DNA from: Schistocephalus solidus
Lineage: Eukaryota; Platyhelminthes; Cestoda; Diphyllobothriidea; Diphyllobothriidae
DNA length: 64,000 nt
Assembly (NCBI GenBank): GCA_017591395.1
Contig: WEDG01005603.1
Location: 60,418-124,417 of the forward strand
Reading direction: 5' to 3'
Positions 33,736-45,535 of this stretch are shown here, piece by piece; position 1 is the stretch's first letter, and every line of letters starts with the position of its first letter. The translations under genes and the position numbers were made by a program. The notes beneath the pieces were generated by a model. The model was not told the DNA's origin. It saw only the letters and a list, made by a program, of their open reading frames with translations, and made no database searches.

Positions 33736-35185
33736 AAACACGCGAGCTTCAGGAAATAGCTCAGCAGAGGAAGAGGTGATCACTCGAACACGATCTTTAT
33801 TGGCCAGACGTTTTTGATTCCTTTTCGAACTCATCCTCAGAGATGGTTGCAGAAAAGGTAACTTGGGGCACATGTTGCGCATTATTTATAGGTCGTGACA
33901 GCCAGGCAACAACAGGCCTACTATCGCTGGCAGTTCTCATGTTAATTGCTGGTGGTCGTTGTTGATCCGATGGTTACTTTTTGCTCCGTACCCGAGTCGT
34001 TATTGGCCATGATTTCATCACCGTTGTCGATCCCTGGCGTGCAAATTACTCGGCAATTGGGTTTGTTGTCCCCGGTGTTACTGGTCACTCACAACCTCCC
34101 CAACCTGGCTAGCAAGTTTGCCCAGACAAAATCACAACACAGAATATAGAGCCGCAAGATCATTTCGCTTAGTAATTGACTGCGGACCAGAGAACCATAA
34201 CTCAAGCAATTCACGGCTCATGCGGTTGTCAGCCCTCGCGAGAATTTTGGCATTGTCAAATTTTACGGTGTGGCTGGGTTCCATCGCATGAGTCGCGACT
34301 TGAAAGTGTGTGTCTTTCCTCCTCACTGCTGCCACGTGCTGGGCTATTTGCGTGCGGAGTAGTCTCCCAGTTTCTCCGAAGTAGTTGCTTTGTTCGCAAC
34401 TGCACCAGATTCGGTAAACGACTCCAGACGTTTTTCGTCGTGGTAGCGGGTCTTTTAGCCTCATTATTTGGCGCCTGAAAGTTGTGTCTGGTTAGTGTAC
34501 AACTCCAACTCTGAATGGTGTTAGAAGGTTGCTAACGGCTTCCGTAATTTCCTTCACCTACGGTAGCGCTGGCTAAAATTTGGAGTTTGTGTGGTTTGGT
34601 CTCTCGCCTTGGTTGGGCATGTAACTCTCGACAAAGTTGCGCGGGTAGCCATTTGCTCTGAACCCCTGTCGAAGGTACTGCGATTCGGCAACCTTGTAGT
34701 CTGGTTCGCTGTAGTGGGTCGCAACACGCTGATATATTGCTCGTACGCAACTGCGTTTGTGACTGATTGGGCGGTAGCTGCTGAAGCTCAGTACTTGCGT
34801 TGCATTTTTGCAGCAAACGAGGACATGAAGGAAGACTAGCTGGTCATTCACTTCTTCTTCCATCGTTAATTCGATTTCCAGGAAGATGTCGTTGGGGTTT
34901 CTTCGAATGCCAGCAAATGATCTCGTTTGATGATGACAAAGGTGTCATCGACATATCGAGCCCAGAATTTTCATCTGTGGTGATGGAAGAGCAGTGATTT
35001 CAGCCATTGCAGGACTGCTTCAGCTATGAGTCCAGAGATCGGTGAACCCATCGGTGTACCTTTCACTCGCTCGTAGATCCTTCCATCCAACGTGAAGTAC
35101 GTTTTGAGACAGAGCTTCAGGATTTGGGTGATTTGTGCGTGTCTGAGGTACCAGAGTTCATTTGCATTGCTCTGAAAAAAGCATG
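33725..35185 (-). mobile_element. PLE-2, 5'-truncated insertion inside PLE-1
   Basis: On minus, the element starts in the RT near the ILKLCLKTYFTLDG block and RT motif B (VKGTPMGSPISGLIAEAV). It continues with motif C (ARYVDDTFVIIK, about 34920-34960), ISHKRSCVRAIYQRV at about 34720-34770, then the GIY-YIG endonuclease SGVVYRIWCSCEQSNYFGE (34350-34420), a helix with QHVAAVRRKD, and RELLELWFSGPQSITKRND. The 3' end at 33790-33845 holds the terminal module with AATAAAG. Several stops and frameshifts interrupt it. 5' truncation is typical of target-primed reverse transcription. This is the longest PLE-2 copy in the window. Confidence 0.78.
34132..34464 (-). pseudogene. PLE-2 GIY-YIG endonuclease domain
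   Basis: An open frame of 110 codons. SGVVYRIW is the GIY motif region, SNYFGETGRLLRTQIAQH has YFG (for YIG) and the position where the catalytic arginine normally sits, HTVKFDNAKIL is the central strand, and MSRELLELWF carries the catalytic glutamate. In LRTQIAQH the usual R-(I/M)-AEH arginine reads Q after R-T, so activity is doubtful. It is in frame with nothing upstream because stops separate it from the RT. Confidence 0.75.
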
Positions 35186-35519
35186 TAAAGTGCAAGTATT
35201 GTCTGTTTGAGCTATTTTTGTGGAACACCGAGTGCTTTATCGAGCCATCTTCCTTTCTTACCATAAAGACATTTTGGAAGGGTAGTTTATTGCACTGCTC
35301 CACTTCCACTGTGGATTTTGTCTTAGGATGCAATTTGTTCATGGTAGTAAAAAGGCCTTCAGCGTCTTTCTTGAACTTGATAATCGTGAATATATCCTCC
35401 ACGGATCTTTTGCATAATGCTCTCATCTTTAATTTAGAAGGCACCTTTTCTTCTGGGTGACCCATAAAAATTTCGTCGAAGGTTGGTCCTAGTGGACTTC
35501 CCATGGCAACTCCGTCCAT
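34971..35519 (-). pseudogene. Chimeric RT ORF: PLE-1 palm joined in frame to PLE-2 palm
   Basis: A 182-codon open frame. The first ~110 residues are PLE-1: DGVAMGSPLGPTFDEIFMGH (motif B), VEDIFTIIK (motif C, YVDD altered to SVED) and MVRKEDGSI then RQYLHFTCF. The rest is PLE-2: ILKLCLKTYFTLDGRIYE, then a second motif B, TPMGSPISGLIAEAV. Two motif Bs in one frame cannot form one RT palm, so this is the junction of the nested insertion and not a functional protein. The frame was preserved by chance. Confidence 0.8.
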
Positions 35520-35810
35520 TTGTCTTTCCAGTTGCCCCTTTTGGTGCCCAAATTGTCAACAATTTACGAAGTACTTCGGATGACAGACAGGTTTTAGCCG
35601 CATGGGCGCGTATAACATCTATTTTTTCATGCAATGGTACATTTATAAATAACGATTACACCACTAAGGATATCATACATTTGCTGGTGATATTTTGGCG
35701 CTTAATTTCTTCAATAAAATGAAAACTGTCTTTTGTAGTGTATGTGGAAAACAGTTGTCAACTTGGCTCTAGCTCCCTGACAAATGATTTTGCTAGTCTA
35801 CATTAGGTCA
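35185..35810 (-). mobile_element. PLE-1, 5' portion of RT
   Basis: On minus: KDSFHFIEEIKRQNITSK, then MISLVV and SLFINVPLHEKIDVI (RT motif A region, normally D.TSLFTNVPL), HAAKTCLSSEVLRKLL, a frameshift near 35520, then motif B and motif C as in the chimeric ORF. The motif A aspartate and the motif C double aspartate are both disrupted. Upstream the similarity fades by about 35810, so the 5' end is truncated or decayed. Confidence 0.75.
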
Positions 35811-35989
35811 TTGGACATAGCATTGAACATTGATTTATATCCTTCTTATGCGTTTTTGCGTAGTCCTTATAGTCTGGGGAATATGTGTACCTCTCAGTTT
35901 TAGGGGTAGCGCGGTATTAGTATCAATCAGGTTATTGTTCAGCAACAGTTTTACCATTTTTCCGATTGATTTTCCATTGCTTTAGTTTC

Positions 35990-36140
35990 ATCTTTCCCTG
36001 ATGGCTCCAGGCAAATTTTATGTGGCTCCGATCCTCGGGTGGGGCACCACATGGGGTTGGGAATGCCTGGCAGGAAATGGCTAATAAACCCGAAATGGCC
36101 ATTCCAGTCTCCCCTGTCTGTGCCGGCAATATTCATCTAC
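35990..36140 (+). mobile_element. SINE-HH fragment
   Basis: The window 36065-36109 reads GCCTGG, CAGGAAA, TGGCTAATAAACCC, GAAATGGCCATT, CCAGTC in the standard 45-nt order, then TCCCCTGTCTGTGCCGG. Stem III and the 3' stem I strand are kept; the CTGATGA core is lost. The tRNA head (GTGGCTCCGATCC...) is partial. Confidence 0.6.
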
Positions 36141-36149
36141 CAGAATGGA

Positions 36150-38640
36150 ATCTTTTGGCCACCTTTAGTTTGTCAGTTCGGCAAGTTTCGTCTAATGTTG
36201 TTTATATGCACCCCACAGGTTCTTGCGAATTCCTGCGTCTCGGCTGGATTTGCATTCAATAACGTGACACATAGTCGGTCTCAACGACACATCATGGGTC
36301 TCATTTGGAATTTTCTCCGGAGACCCTGCTTATTCGTCGCTTGTCATTAAATAAAATACTTTTTTGGAAACTCGTCCAAATGGTTTTGAAGATGAAAATA
36401 TTAATTTGTTCTCTAACTCTGCAAAATTCCCACTAATATTCCAGACAGGTCAGGCATAATTCCAATAAGTATCTGAAGCCTGCTTCATAGGGATTTATGT
36501 CTAGTGGAATGTTCCTCTCAAGTCATTTGCTTTGGGTTAGAAAAACAGTTCATTCGGTAAATGTAAACGCATTGGCTTTTAAATAACATTGGAATTAGAG
36601 TCAATTTTAGGAACTTCCGGAATCTTTCTGGCTTTCTTAATGCTAGAGACTCATTTATGAGGTTAAGGGAGAAAGCTACGCTTTATTTCGAAAGTAAAAT
36701 CCAAAAATAATTCAGCAAAAAAGGTCTTTCATTCACCGTGAAGAAATTGTCCTTGAATGCGTCTCAAAATATCGATCAATTTGGACTTCCTTCAAAATGG
36801 TGCCAGCATCGTAAGCTGATAACTTCATTTTTGTTGTTCGAATAAAGAAAAAGGGTTAAAATTATATAAGAGGATTCCCAGGTGAATGGAGAGCAGAAAA
36901 GATGGCGGCTCCATTTCAAAAGCCCGCCAACATAGATAGTATAGATAGCCTATTTTCATCTCTAAACGGTGTCAATTCCTTTCTGAGTTTAAGTGTGGGT
37001 CACAAACACTAGTCTTATTAAAAAGCTTTCGTTTTACTGTTCACTGTTTTCTTGTTGAAGATTAAACCTTCCTTATTTATCAAATATATAAAGCTTATTT
37101 CCTCAAACTGAAGTTCATGGTTTGCGTACTCATCTCCGCATATATAAGAAAAAAATGAATATGGTACTACACCTAATTCGTACGCTCAAAAGCTACATTT
37201 GGTGTATTTAAGGTAATGGATTTTTTGTAAACAATAAATTCGATGCTTGATACCAACAGGCACACACATCCTAACCTGTACTTGTGACTGTCAGTAGGAC
37301 AATTAACTGTAATGTAGGTCAGATCAATGAAGTTTCCTTTTTTCTTAAAAAATAAATTATGAAAAATTGGATGAGTTTTGTGCCGATAAATCTAAACCAG
37401 CAGCTGCTTTGAGAATCAAACCGTTGGTTCTCCAGTATAAATAAATTAGCAACCAAAGTGATTCCATAAATGCTATGCAGGCGAGTTGCATTAGTCCTTA
37501 TTTCTTCTACGTGTCTTACGCAAAAGTTTGCAAACCTCTGTGCAGGTGATTTCCTGTCAAATATTTAATTTCGGAGAAAGATGGTAGGCTGGATGTCAGA
37601 GCGAGCAACGCAGTCTTGATATTTTAACTTAATTTTCCCTGTGCTTTCTTAAGATTTCGTACATTAATCAAGGACTTTAAAAGAAAATATAAAACAAAAC
37701 AAAAACATTACCTTGAGTTTTACCTTTGTTTTTCCACCTTGCTTAAAGGTATTCTCGGCAAAATATGACTTAGTTTATAGAGTTGCTGGAATAATACGGG
37801 TGGTTACCGAAAATAATAAGTGCAAAGTCCAGGTCACTTGAGTTTTCATTCATAGAGAGTCAAGGCAAAACTGAATTAGCCGCGTATGACAGCAGTATTA
37901 TGCTAAGAGGAAGGCGAAAACCCCTATGGAAATAGCGTGTTATTTGCTACCGTACGAAAACCCTAAATAGATTTTAAAGTGACATTTTCACACATGGGTT
38001 CAGAAAGATTTTTATGTTTAAACGTATATTTTTGGTTTCAAAGTCATCAATAATATCACCTCAAATTATATAATAATATATCCAATTGAAACACCTGTTG
38101 GAATCTCCCTTCTTTATCCAGTGATTAACTAGAACTGAAACGTTCTATTAGCACACAACATGAGCTGAGTATTTGGCACGAAGAGCATAAAGAGACGAAA
38201 TCGAATGTCGCTTGTTGCTCTAGGCTATAATTTTTCGTGCATATAGGTGTGTTGGATTCTCATGCTTCCTTTAAGGAGCGAAGTTTCGACAAAATGAGTA
38301 TTGGCTTTGTCTATTCATAAAGGTATTTTGTTTCCTTCTTTGTTTTTTAACTGCAATTGAACTCTACTGCATAGTTACTCCATATAATTCGTTCCGGGAC
38401 AAAAAGGAATAATAAACTAAGTAAAAAAGCAACAAAATAAGTAAATGATGGAGTGATAAATTGTGTACGTTTAGCGAAAAATATTCGGAGTCATGTAAGC
38501 AGCACCGGAATAAGATGCTAGTCCAAAATAGACATCTCAACTTTCTGAATACTGCTACCAACCTATTAATGCACCTTTCATACTGTCGATGCAGCCACAT
38601 TTTATTTCTGTACTAGTCTCCCTATGTCTAGTAAATTTTA
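36150..38640. other. AT-rich stretch; only repeat R2 recognised
   Basis: Nothing gene-like is visible. R2 copy 2 is listed separately. The remainder is AT-rich with short motif-free ORFs. Confidence 0.45.
36665..36930. repeat. Dispersed repeat R2, copy 2
   Basis: This copy shares TTGGACTTCCTTCAAAATGG, GTGCCAGCATCGTA and GTCCTTGAATG with 8290-8650 in the same order and orientation. No conserved ORF. Confidence 0.55.
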
Positions 38641-38664
38641 GTATTCATTCACATGTTAACGTGG

Positions 38665-38847
38665 GTTAGCCAGAGTTCTTTTGTGTCTGATTATGTTAAC
38701 GACGCTCTCGACGACGAGGATTATGCTCGTGGGGATAAAGAAAACTATGCCGATGAAAAAAAGTCGATTTTGAAGTCGAAATGTAGTCTTATTATGAAGA
38801 GATTGTGGTTGTGGGAGGGGCGGCAAGAGGAAGGGGCAGTCGCAGGT
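38665..38847 (+). CDS. Possible exon, acidic/lysine-rich, unrecognised
   Basis: The plus strand is open from 38653 to 38853 and gives a charged peptide (NDALDDEDYARGDKENYADE then KKSILKSK). A good donor CGCAG|GTGGTT ends it at about 38847. The acceptor (GTGGGTTAG or TTAGCCAG) lacks a pyrimidine tract. The minus strand is also open and hydrophobic. Composition is more protein-like than the surroundings, but no family is recognisable. Confidence 0.22.
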
Positions 38848-38879
38848 GGTTAACAATAGAGATCGCTTGCACATGCAAC

Positions 38880-41490
38880 ACTTGACTCCTTAGACAAAGT
38901 GTTGCCCGAAAGCTATTATGGTGAAGACCCAGCACAGTGAAGATAACGTTGTCCTGTTTAACTATTTTCTTATGAATACTTTAACCAAACGTCACGTATG
39001 AACAGGTAGGTGAAGTTACTTCACAAATCGTAGCCAATATAGACGGCGGGATATTATTAGACTTTCATGACCATCCATTTCATCATCATACTTTTACAAA
39101 TTCATAGAAGACTACGTCAGCTTCAAAATGCATTGAAGAGACATGAATGCATAATTATTTTGGGTTACTGCTCTACCAAGCAAACTTGGGAACATGGTGT
39201 TACTGAGAGAGTCGCAAGTCAATCTGAGATGACACTCACTCTAAGCAGCAAAACGGCATTTGTCTTCAAAACAGACGGCTTACATCTAGCCCTTGTTGCT
39301 TTTTGTCTTGGGTTCATTTGAGGTTATTCAATTACAGTAAAGGTATGATTACCACCTTGGATATATTTCTGTGAAACGGTATTCTTACAGGTCTCAAAAT
39401 GCAGATATCTCTTCATGTGTTGTTCACATTATTCAGTAGCATGCATTGTTAATTGGTTAATGAGAGTGAAAATATGTAAATTATGCTAGGTTTTTAAACT
39501 TCCAGAGTTCTATATGAAAAAGTATGACTCCACAATTCAAATTAACAAACGCGTATGAAAATCAAATTAGATTGAGGCAAACCTGTCATTTCAGAGCAAA
39601 CGATGCTGAATTTGTTGCACACAGACTGTATCAATTTGTTTTGCTTCCCTGTCCTACGAATTCCTAAACTCTAAACAAAGCACTCAGAGTCTTCGCAGCA
39701 TAAAGCTCGTCCACTAAACTTATGTGGGATTGCTAATTAGGATGCCTTTATTGGCGCGTGTCAAAAAAACACGTTGAAATTAGTCTTTTTTAAGCTGACC
39801 TCAGGTTTGTCGAATAATTGCTGCATGTTTGGTCGGTTTTTTCATAAAGTATGAAAAACAAAAAATGCATATTACATTTTGTAATCTAATTAAATTTCCG
39901 GTAAGCTTTCAAAATTCGCATATGAAATTGAAAATTTTTGTCAATGGTCAAATATGGAAATGACTTCAAACACATCTACTTGACACGGACAGGATTCTTC
40001 GTATCCGTCGTCTGGAATTTATGGTCCATTAAAAGGGCATGCAGAATGTGATATTTCTATAAAGAAATCGGAAACCTAAAAAAACTTTGGGTGGATAACA
40101 GGATTAAAAATAATCAGTTTAAATTCTGACAATATCGGTCGCCCAAGTCTGTGCTCCATCAATAACAAAAGTGGACGGTCAAGTGCTGCATGAGAGAACA
40201 CCCCAGTCTCCCATGTTCTTGTTATAAGACTACAGTAACCTTTGATAAGAGAACGTCTTAGCTTAATCCGTGAATTGAGTAGCGACTGTGTTGGAAATTA
40301 CCTGTGTAAAATACAATGCTTGATTAATTTCATGGCACCATACTCTTTCATCAATAGTGCGAGCAAATGTTCTTTTAGTTGGGCTTTTCAACTGCATGTT
40401 CTACATCAGTGTACCAAAATAAATTTGCTGGTAAGGAGGAAAGTTGGAATCGAATCCTGTGCCATCCCTGAACATTGGAATCCATGCGGCTTCTCAGCTA
40501 AGCTTACGTTGAAATCGCTTCCTGGCAACTTTCAAAACACATAAGGCTTGCAAAGAATTAATTAATCAGTGGAAAGAAGCCCAAAAAGAGAATAGAAAAC
40601 TTATACGCTCCATCATCTCTCTAATTTTCCTATAAACTTCAAAACGAGGACTAGACCAAAGGTCTAAACTCGTTTCTTCTTTTGATGCAAGTGCAATTTG
40701 GAAATTTATTCGAGCGTGTCTCTTCTATTTTTTAGGGCTGCATTGGTGAGAATGGGCTCAACACTTTTAAATACCGTCTAATTGGCCACTCTAGTCAAGA
40801 TTTTCTTTGTGACTGCAGTTTAAGACCATCAAACTTCATTGAAAATAATCTTTTGCTTGGCATTACAGCATTCTTATATTATTGCGTCAAACATTAACTG
40901 ACTAAGGATTGCTGCCGCGATTTTAGTGTAATTCAGACTAACAGAACTCCACATGTGTAAAAGTTGCAGAGACAGACGCATTGTGGTAGATTAATAAGGG
41001 GTGTCAAAATCAGCCATTATTAAGTTTCAAATAATCGCTTCTTGCACACTGATGGGGTGTTATTACTCTTCTACACTCATAGTGTCTCTTTCATAAATTA
41101 TTGCGTCGTCAGCGCGAGCAAACTCTCCTATAACTGGATAAAGGGGCATAAAATTCCATATTTTCTCCCCCAAGGATACCCGAAAAATAGATTGGCAGAG
41201 GGTTCTCTTCAATAATTACAATCTGATCGATGGTTTTAAGAATGATAGTGTCTTTCCAGTGAAACGGCAATAACAGATTTGATACTAGGATCTTACAGAG
41301 GGAAAAAAGTGGACGCATGGTGTTCCAGGTGAGAGAGAACATATGGCAAAAGCTTTCCCTTGAGCATGTATACACCGCCATATGTTGTTTACCTACAAAA
41401 CATGCTCTAGGCATTCAGTTATCAACCCGACATTCAAAAACCATACATCTTCAGAAGAAGCTGCTATTTCTGGAAGAATAGATTTTATCA
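38880..41490. other. Stretch without recognisable gene
   Basis: AT-rich. A possible tRNA-like promoter block occurs on minus around 40440-40500 (GGATTCGATTCCAAC as box B; TTAGCTGAGAAGCCGCATG as box A), perhaps an old SINE of another family. Other ORFs are motif-free. Confidence 0.35.
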
Positions 41491-41499
41491 GCTTTGAAT

Positions 41500-41700
41500 T
41501 CGGAGTCTCACTCGAGCTCATTACCAGAGACAGTTACAGATTTCTCTGATAATGAGTTAAAAGAGAATCCGGAAAGTCAGACCAATAAACTTCTTGTTCC
41601 AGGGATAACACCTTTTCCCTCTGAACTGCATTCTGGAACTCGCCCATTTCCTTTCATCAGATATTTAAACATCTTTTTTCCTTACTATATCTATACTTCG
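41500..41700 (+). mobile_element. PLE-2 3' terminus (solo end)
   Basis: At 41545-41600 TTCTCTGATAATGAG, GAGAATCCGGAAAGTCAG and ACCAATAAACTTCTTG reproduce the terminal module, followed by TCTGGAACTCGCCC like other PLE-2 tails. The core is altered (CTGATAA, GGAAAG). No coding region precedes it. Confidence 0.55.
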
Positions 41701-42654
41701 TTGAGTAGGTACTGAGAAGATTTCTACGGGATTCAATCAAGGTCAAACTTGCCCCATAACGCCGGCAGACCGAATGTGATTAAGTTTAAAATGTTACCCG
41801 TTTAGTATCAATTTATTACAGCCTATGGAATGTAACTTTCTGGTGAACGACTTTGCCATCTTCGTGCTTTTGTGCACAATCTCTACGCAAACTTAGAGTT
41901 TTATGAATTATATCTCTGAATAGGTGAAGGCATCTCTTATGCTCTCTAAGTGCCAATATCGACACATGAGCGGTTTCCATTTCCTATGGCTGTGTCTGCT
42001 AAAGCAGCACTGCGACGACACATCCGTGTCCGAATTGGTACCACCCACAAGATTTTTGCAACCCTCTGATAATATTTTTGGACTCGTTTCCATATCTTGC
42101 TCGCCACATATATGAGAATGTAAAGCGAGTCCGTCAAGTCATTTCGGCTTTGGTGTGTATGGGACAGTTGGCATCTACTTTGCCGATATAATGCTAATAT
42201 CTCTGAGTATATCTGCGGTGGTGGTGCCAGATCCTTCGTTACCGCTTCCATTAATGTATTGGCGCTCTGAATGCTACATCATTTTAAATTTTGACAGTCT
42301 GGTGTTGCTACATCTGCGCATTTATTTATTAAAGTAATTTGAAACCCCTATAAAACACGCTGGTGCAAAATTACTATCCAAAGATATTTCCACACACACC
42401 CTCATGGTGCAAAATGTTTTCAACGTGCACAAGTAGGCAAGTTAACGCATCCTTTTATTCCATTAACCTATGTCATAAGTGACCAAAATGCAAGTTTTAT
42501 GATAAAATTAGATCGATTAAAAAACGGAGCCATCTTTGAAAAACATTAATTTATCTATTTTCTCGTTCATCACAGAAGAAATTTATTTTTAGAAAATCTG
42601 TATCTTGCTAATAGAAGTGAAGTGGCAAGTTTCAGGAATTAGTCGCCTAGAGAG

Positions 42655-42745
42655 AGACATGATCACTGAAATAAGAGCTTTATTGGCCTGGCTTTTAGGA
42701 TTCCTTCTCGAGCTCATAACTAGGGACAGTCACCGGAGGGGGGAT
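42655..42745 (-). mobile_element. PLE-2 3' terminus (solo end)
   Basis: The minus strand reads GAGCTCGAGAAGGAATCC, AAAAGCCAGGCCAATAAAGC and TCAGTGATCATGTCTC, the terminal module with a decayed hammerhead-like part. No PLE coding sequence adjoins it. Confidence 0.55.
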
Positions 42746-43554
42746 TAAGAAATTGAATTAGTAAGTCCATTACGAAGTCGAAAAAAGTGTTTTGTATTCC
42801 ATTTATAACCAGATATTTAAACTACGCCTAATAAAATATTGCCTGAAGCACTTTTAATTACATCCGTTACTCAGGTTTAAAGTATACAGAAACGGATAGA
42901 ATAACGTTCTACGGGTGAGAACATATGGACAGCCAAAAGATTTGCTGCAACAACGAAAATCGTTTAATTAGTGTTTTATAAGTGAAGCAAACGGCCATGA
43001 ACTCATTATTGCGCTGCACAAAAATATAAAAAATACCATAGAATATGTTGGCCTAAGATTGGTTTAAGCTGAGAACTGCCAACTGCCTATCAGCATAAGC
43101 GGAACTATTACCAACTTCTAATTTGCTGCAGGTGGCATCATGGATTAAACTGTCTTACAACCCGTAACTTGCATGTAATTAGCTATAAATAAGTAATATT
43201 TTCTAACCTCATTTTTTGCAGGCGTCTACCTTTTGACGAGATGCTGCCAAATCCAATTTATAATGCAAACCGTTGTCTTATAAAAAAACCTTCACTGAAA
43301 ACAGCATAACATACCTAAATCTGCAACTAAATCCAGCAGAAAAGTCAAATCGTATACGATAAGGGAGCGTAATAGACAACATTATGGCAAACAGAGTTCC
43401 AACCGTAAAGCCAAAACCAACCCCAGTTAAAATAGTAAAAGTAGCTCTGACAAAAATCTTCAATGGTAGAGTCAGTATTTACCGAAGATCATAGATGAAT
43501 GCTCACCTATCAACCATACCCCTGGGCGTAGACCTGTACCTTTATTCAATTGTA

Positions 43555-43745
43555 ATTACAGTCTCAAGCTTATCCGTAATTCTAGTCTCCATATCATAGT
43601 TAGGCCTTAGCGCTATTCCTAGACAGAAAACCTACCCATACATCCTATCTCTAACCCAAAATTTAACGAAACCCTAGTTCTAAATTTAAACTTGATCCTT
43701 ATCCTGAAAGTCAACCTTACTCAAAAACCTGACTCAAAGGGCAAA
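43555..43745 (-). repeat. Degenerate TTAGGG-like tract, minus orientation
   Basis: The plus strand shows CCCTAA-like units (AACCCTAGTTCTAAATTT, ATCTCTAACCCAAAATTT, AAAACCTACCC). It belongs with the other interstitial tracts listed and may be the interior of a TIR-element copy whose ends are not visible. Confidence 0.4.
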
Positions 43746-43834
43746 ATTGAATGCAAATAGGCAAGGCTAAGTATAACACTACACAGTACACTAATTTGTC
43801 CACTCCTTTTTTATAATCTCGAGCGGCAGTGCAG

Positions 43835-43896
43835 TCGACATGCGGAATTGTGACAATGGCAGCTCACAGTGTGTACAGAAGACGGTCTGTTCACAG
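43835..43896 (+). CDS. Possible small cysteine-rich exon
   Basis: Acceptor GGCAGTGCAG| and donor TTCACAG|GTATGC bound 62 nt that read DMRNCDNGSSQCVQKTVCSQ in one open frame, an EGF-like cysteine pattern. It is too short to assign. The minus strand is also open here and cysteine-containing, so the strand is uncertain. The following 44.0-44.3 kb is locally GC-rich with a CTGT/CCTG simple run. Confidence 0.2.
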
Positions 43897-44289
43897 GTAT
43901 GCTTGACCACTGCCGGCGTAGGATAATTTCAGGAATTGACCAGGGGACGTACGCACATTTTGATGTGTCAATCAAAAAATGTATGAATTCCTTGTGGACC
44001 GGCTCCATTTGCATGCATGCCTGCCTGTCTGTCTGCCTGTCCTTTCTGTGCGTCCTTACTGCCCGACTCTATGTTGTCTTGGGAACAGCCGTAGGACAGT
44101 GCGTTTAGGCTGTGCGACGCCAGGGTTGACATGGAATGTCTGGCCTGCTACTCTCCCGCAGGAGGCCGACCGTCCTCGTTGCTCTGCTACTGCAGTAAAA
44201 CGTACACAAAAGGTTTTCTCGGGGTGGAGGGGAGGAAGATAAAATGTGGGGCGACGGAAGCGACTGGACTGGGGCTGTTGGTGCGCTAC

Positions 44290-45330
44290 ATTTTAAACAG
44301 TTAAATGACATATGCACATCAGAAATACCAATAGAATACTGCCTTTGCAGCAAATGAATATTCGAAATAAGCCCTGTTTTTTCACGTGTAAGCATCAACT
44401 TTCTTGTTAAAATAGTGTAGGAAGATTCGAATAAATTGGGTTTTACTTTTAAATTAAATTTCTATCTTTGGAAATTCGTTGACCATGCTGACTTTATCCA
44501 ATTATCAGTAAGAAGATCCGCTAACGAGACTGCTGTAGCAGATGTGCTATTTTATATTGTTGAAAAATCAACCTAAACTTATCATTCCAAATATAACCCC
44601 TCCTATGTTTTTGGTTGGGTAAACCTTTTTCGACTAATTCAATGGCAATCATTAAAATGACCAATGAATTACCATTATCAACTAAGGCTTAAAAATAAAA
44701 TTCCTTTGTTTCCTACTCTGTAAAGGCTGTTAGTTGTCTTTGCAAAACATAGCAGTTGAACATATCGGTTGTTAACTATCTAATCACAAAATATCCTACT
44801 AACACACATTACCTAAAGCACATTACCGTGGTAATTGTGCACAATCAATTATGTTGAGGAGTTAGCTATGGCTCTGATGCAAAATGACCTCTTGCTTTAA
44901 GCATAAGTATTTACTTTGACACTTTTTTCTAGTTTAAACCCCTTGCCGCTACTTAAAAAGTACGTCGCATACAGTGAACTGCGGTGTCAGAGAGGGACGA
45001 TAGGTATAAGTAAACGCCGATATAGTAAGTGTTTAAAACTCAGGTCTTCGAATTATTCACGCATTTTCGTGACTTTAAGCTTCGACTATAGTTTTAAAAT
45101 GTTTTCATATTTATTACGTTGTGTTTACTTTCAGTATTTTTATTTACTCTTAGGTAGACTGTTTAGATGTTTCGGGTTTAAAAGGCTAATTATCTAATAG
45201 GAATGAATTTTCTGAGACGTAGACTCATTTTTTTAAACCCCAAAACCTTACCCAGAATTCGCTGACATGAAAAGAGCCAACGAAACATGAGAATTATTAG
45301 CTTTCATGAAGCATTGAACTCTTTTTAAGA
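44290..45330. other. Stretch without recognisable gene
   Basis: AT-rich, with motif-free ORFs only. It lies just downstream of the Hox1 3' end. Confidence 0.45.
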
Positions 45331-45338
45331 ATGCTACT

Positions 45339-45344
45339 TTTATT
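45339..45344 (-). terminator. Candidate Hox1 polyadenylation signal
   Basis: AATAAA on the minus strand, 192 nt after the Hox1 stop codon. It is the first canonical hexamer downstream of the stop that I could find. Confidence 0.45.
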
Positions 45345-45535
45345 GCTAGAGTAGTTCTTATATTTCCATGACAGCGCGAATATGCAACCACGGTTATAAA
45401 TTAGAAAAACCAAAGTGAGCCTTTTACCTATAGCCTGCGTGAACGGGCAACCGTATAGAATGAAATCACAACTCACAACTGAACAACTTAACAGACGGTT
45501 TAATTTGCTTCGTTTCTTATCATAGTAATGACAGT

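Noticed and set aside
34176..34478. Plus-strand 100-codon protein
   Set aside because: Antisense shadow of the PLE-2 GIY-YIG domain.
38656..38874. Minus-strand membrane protein ORF
   Set aside because: The hydrophobic run (FIGIVFFIPTSIILVV) is the antisense of an acidic/lysine-rich plus frame; there are no splice sites or signal features in support.
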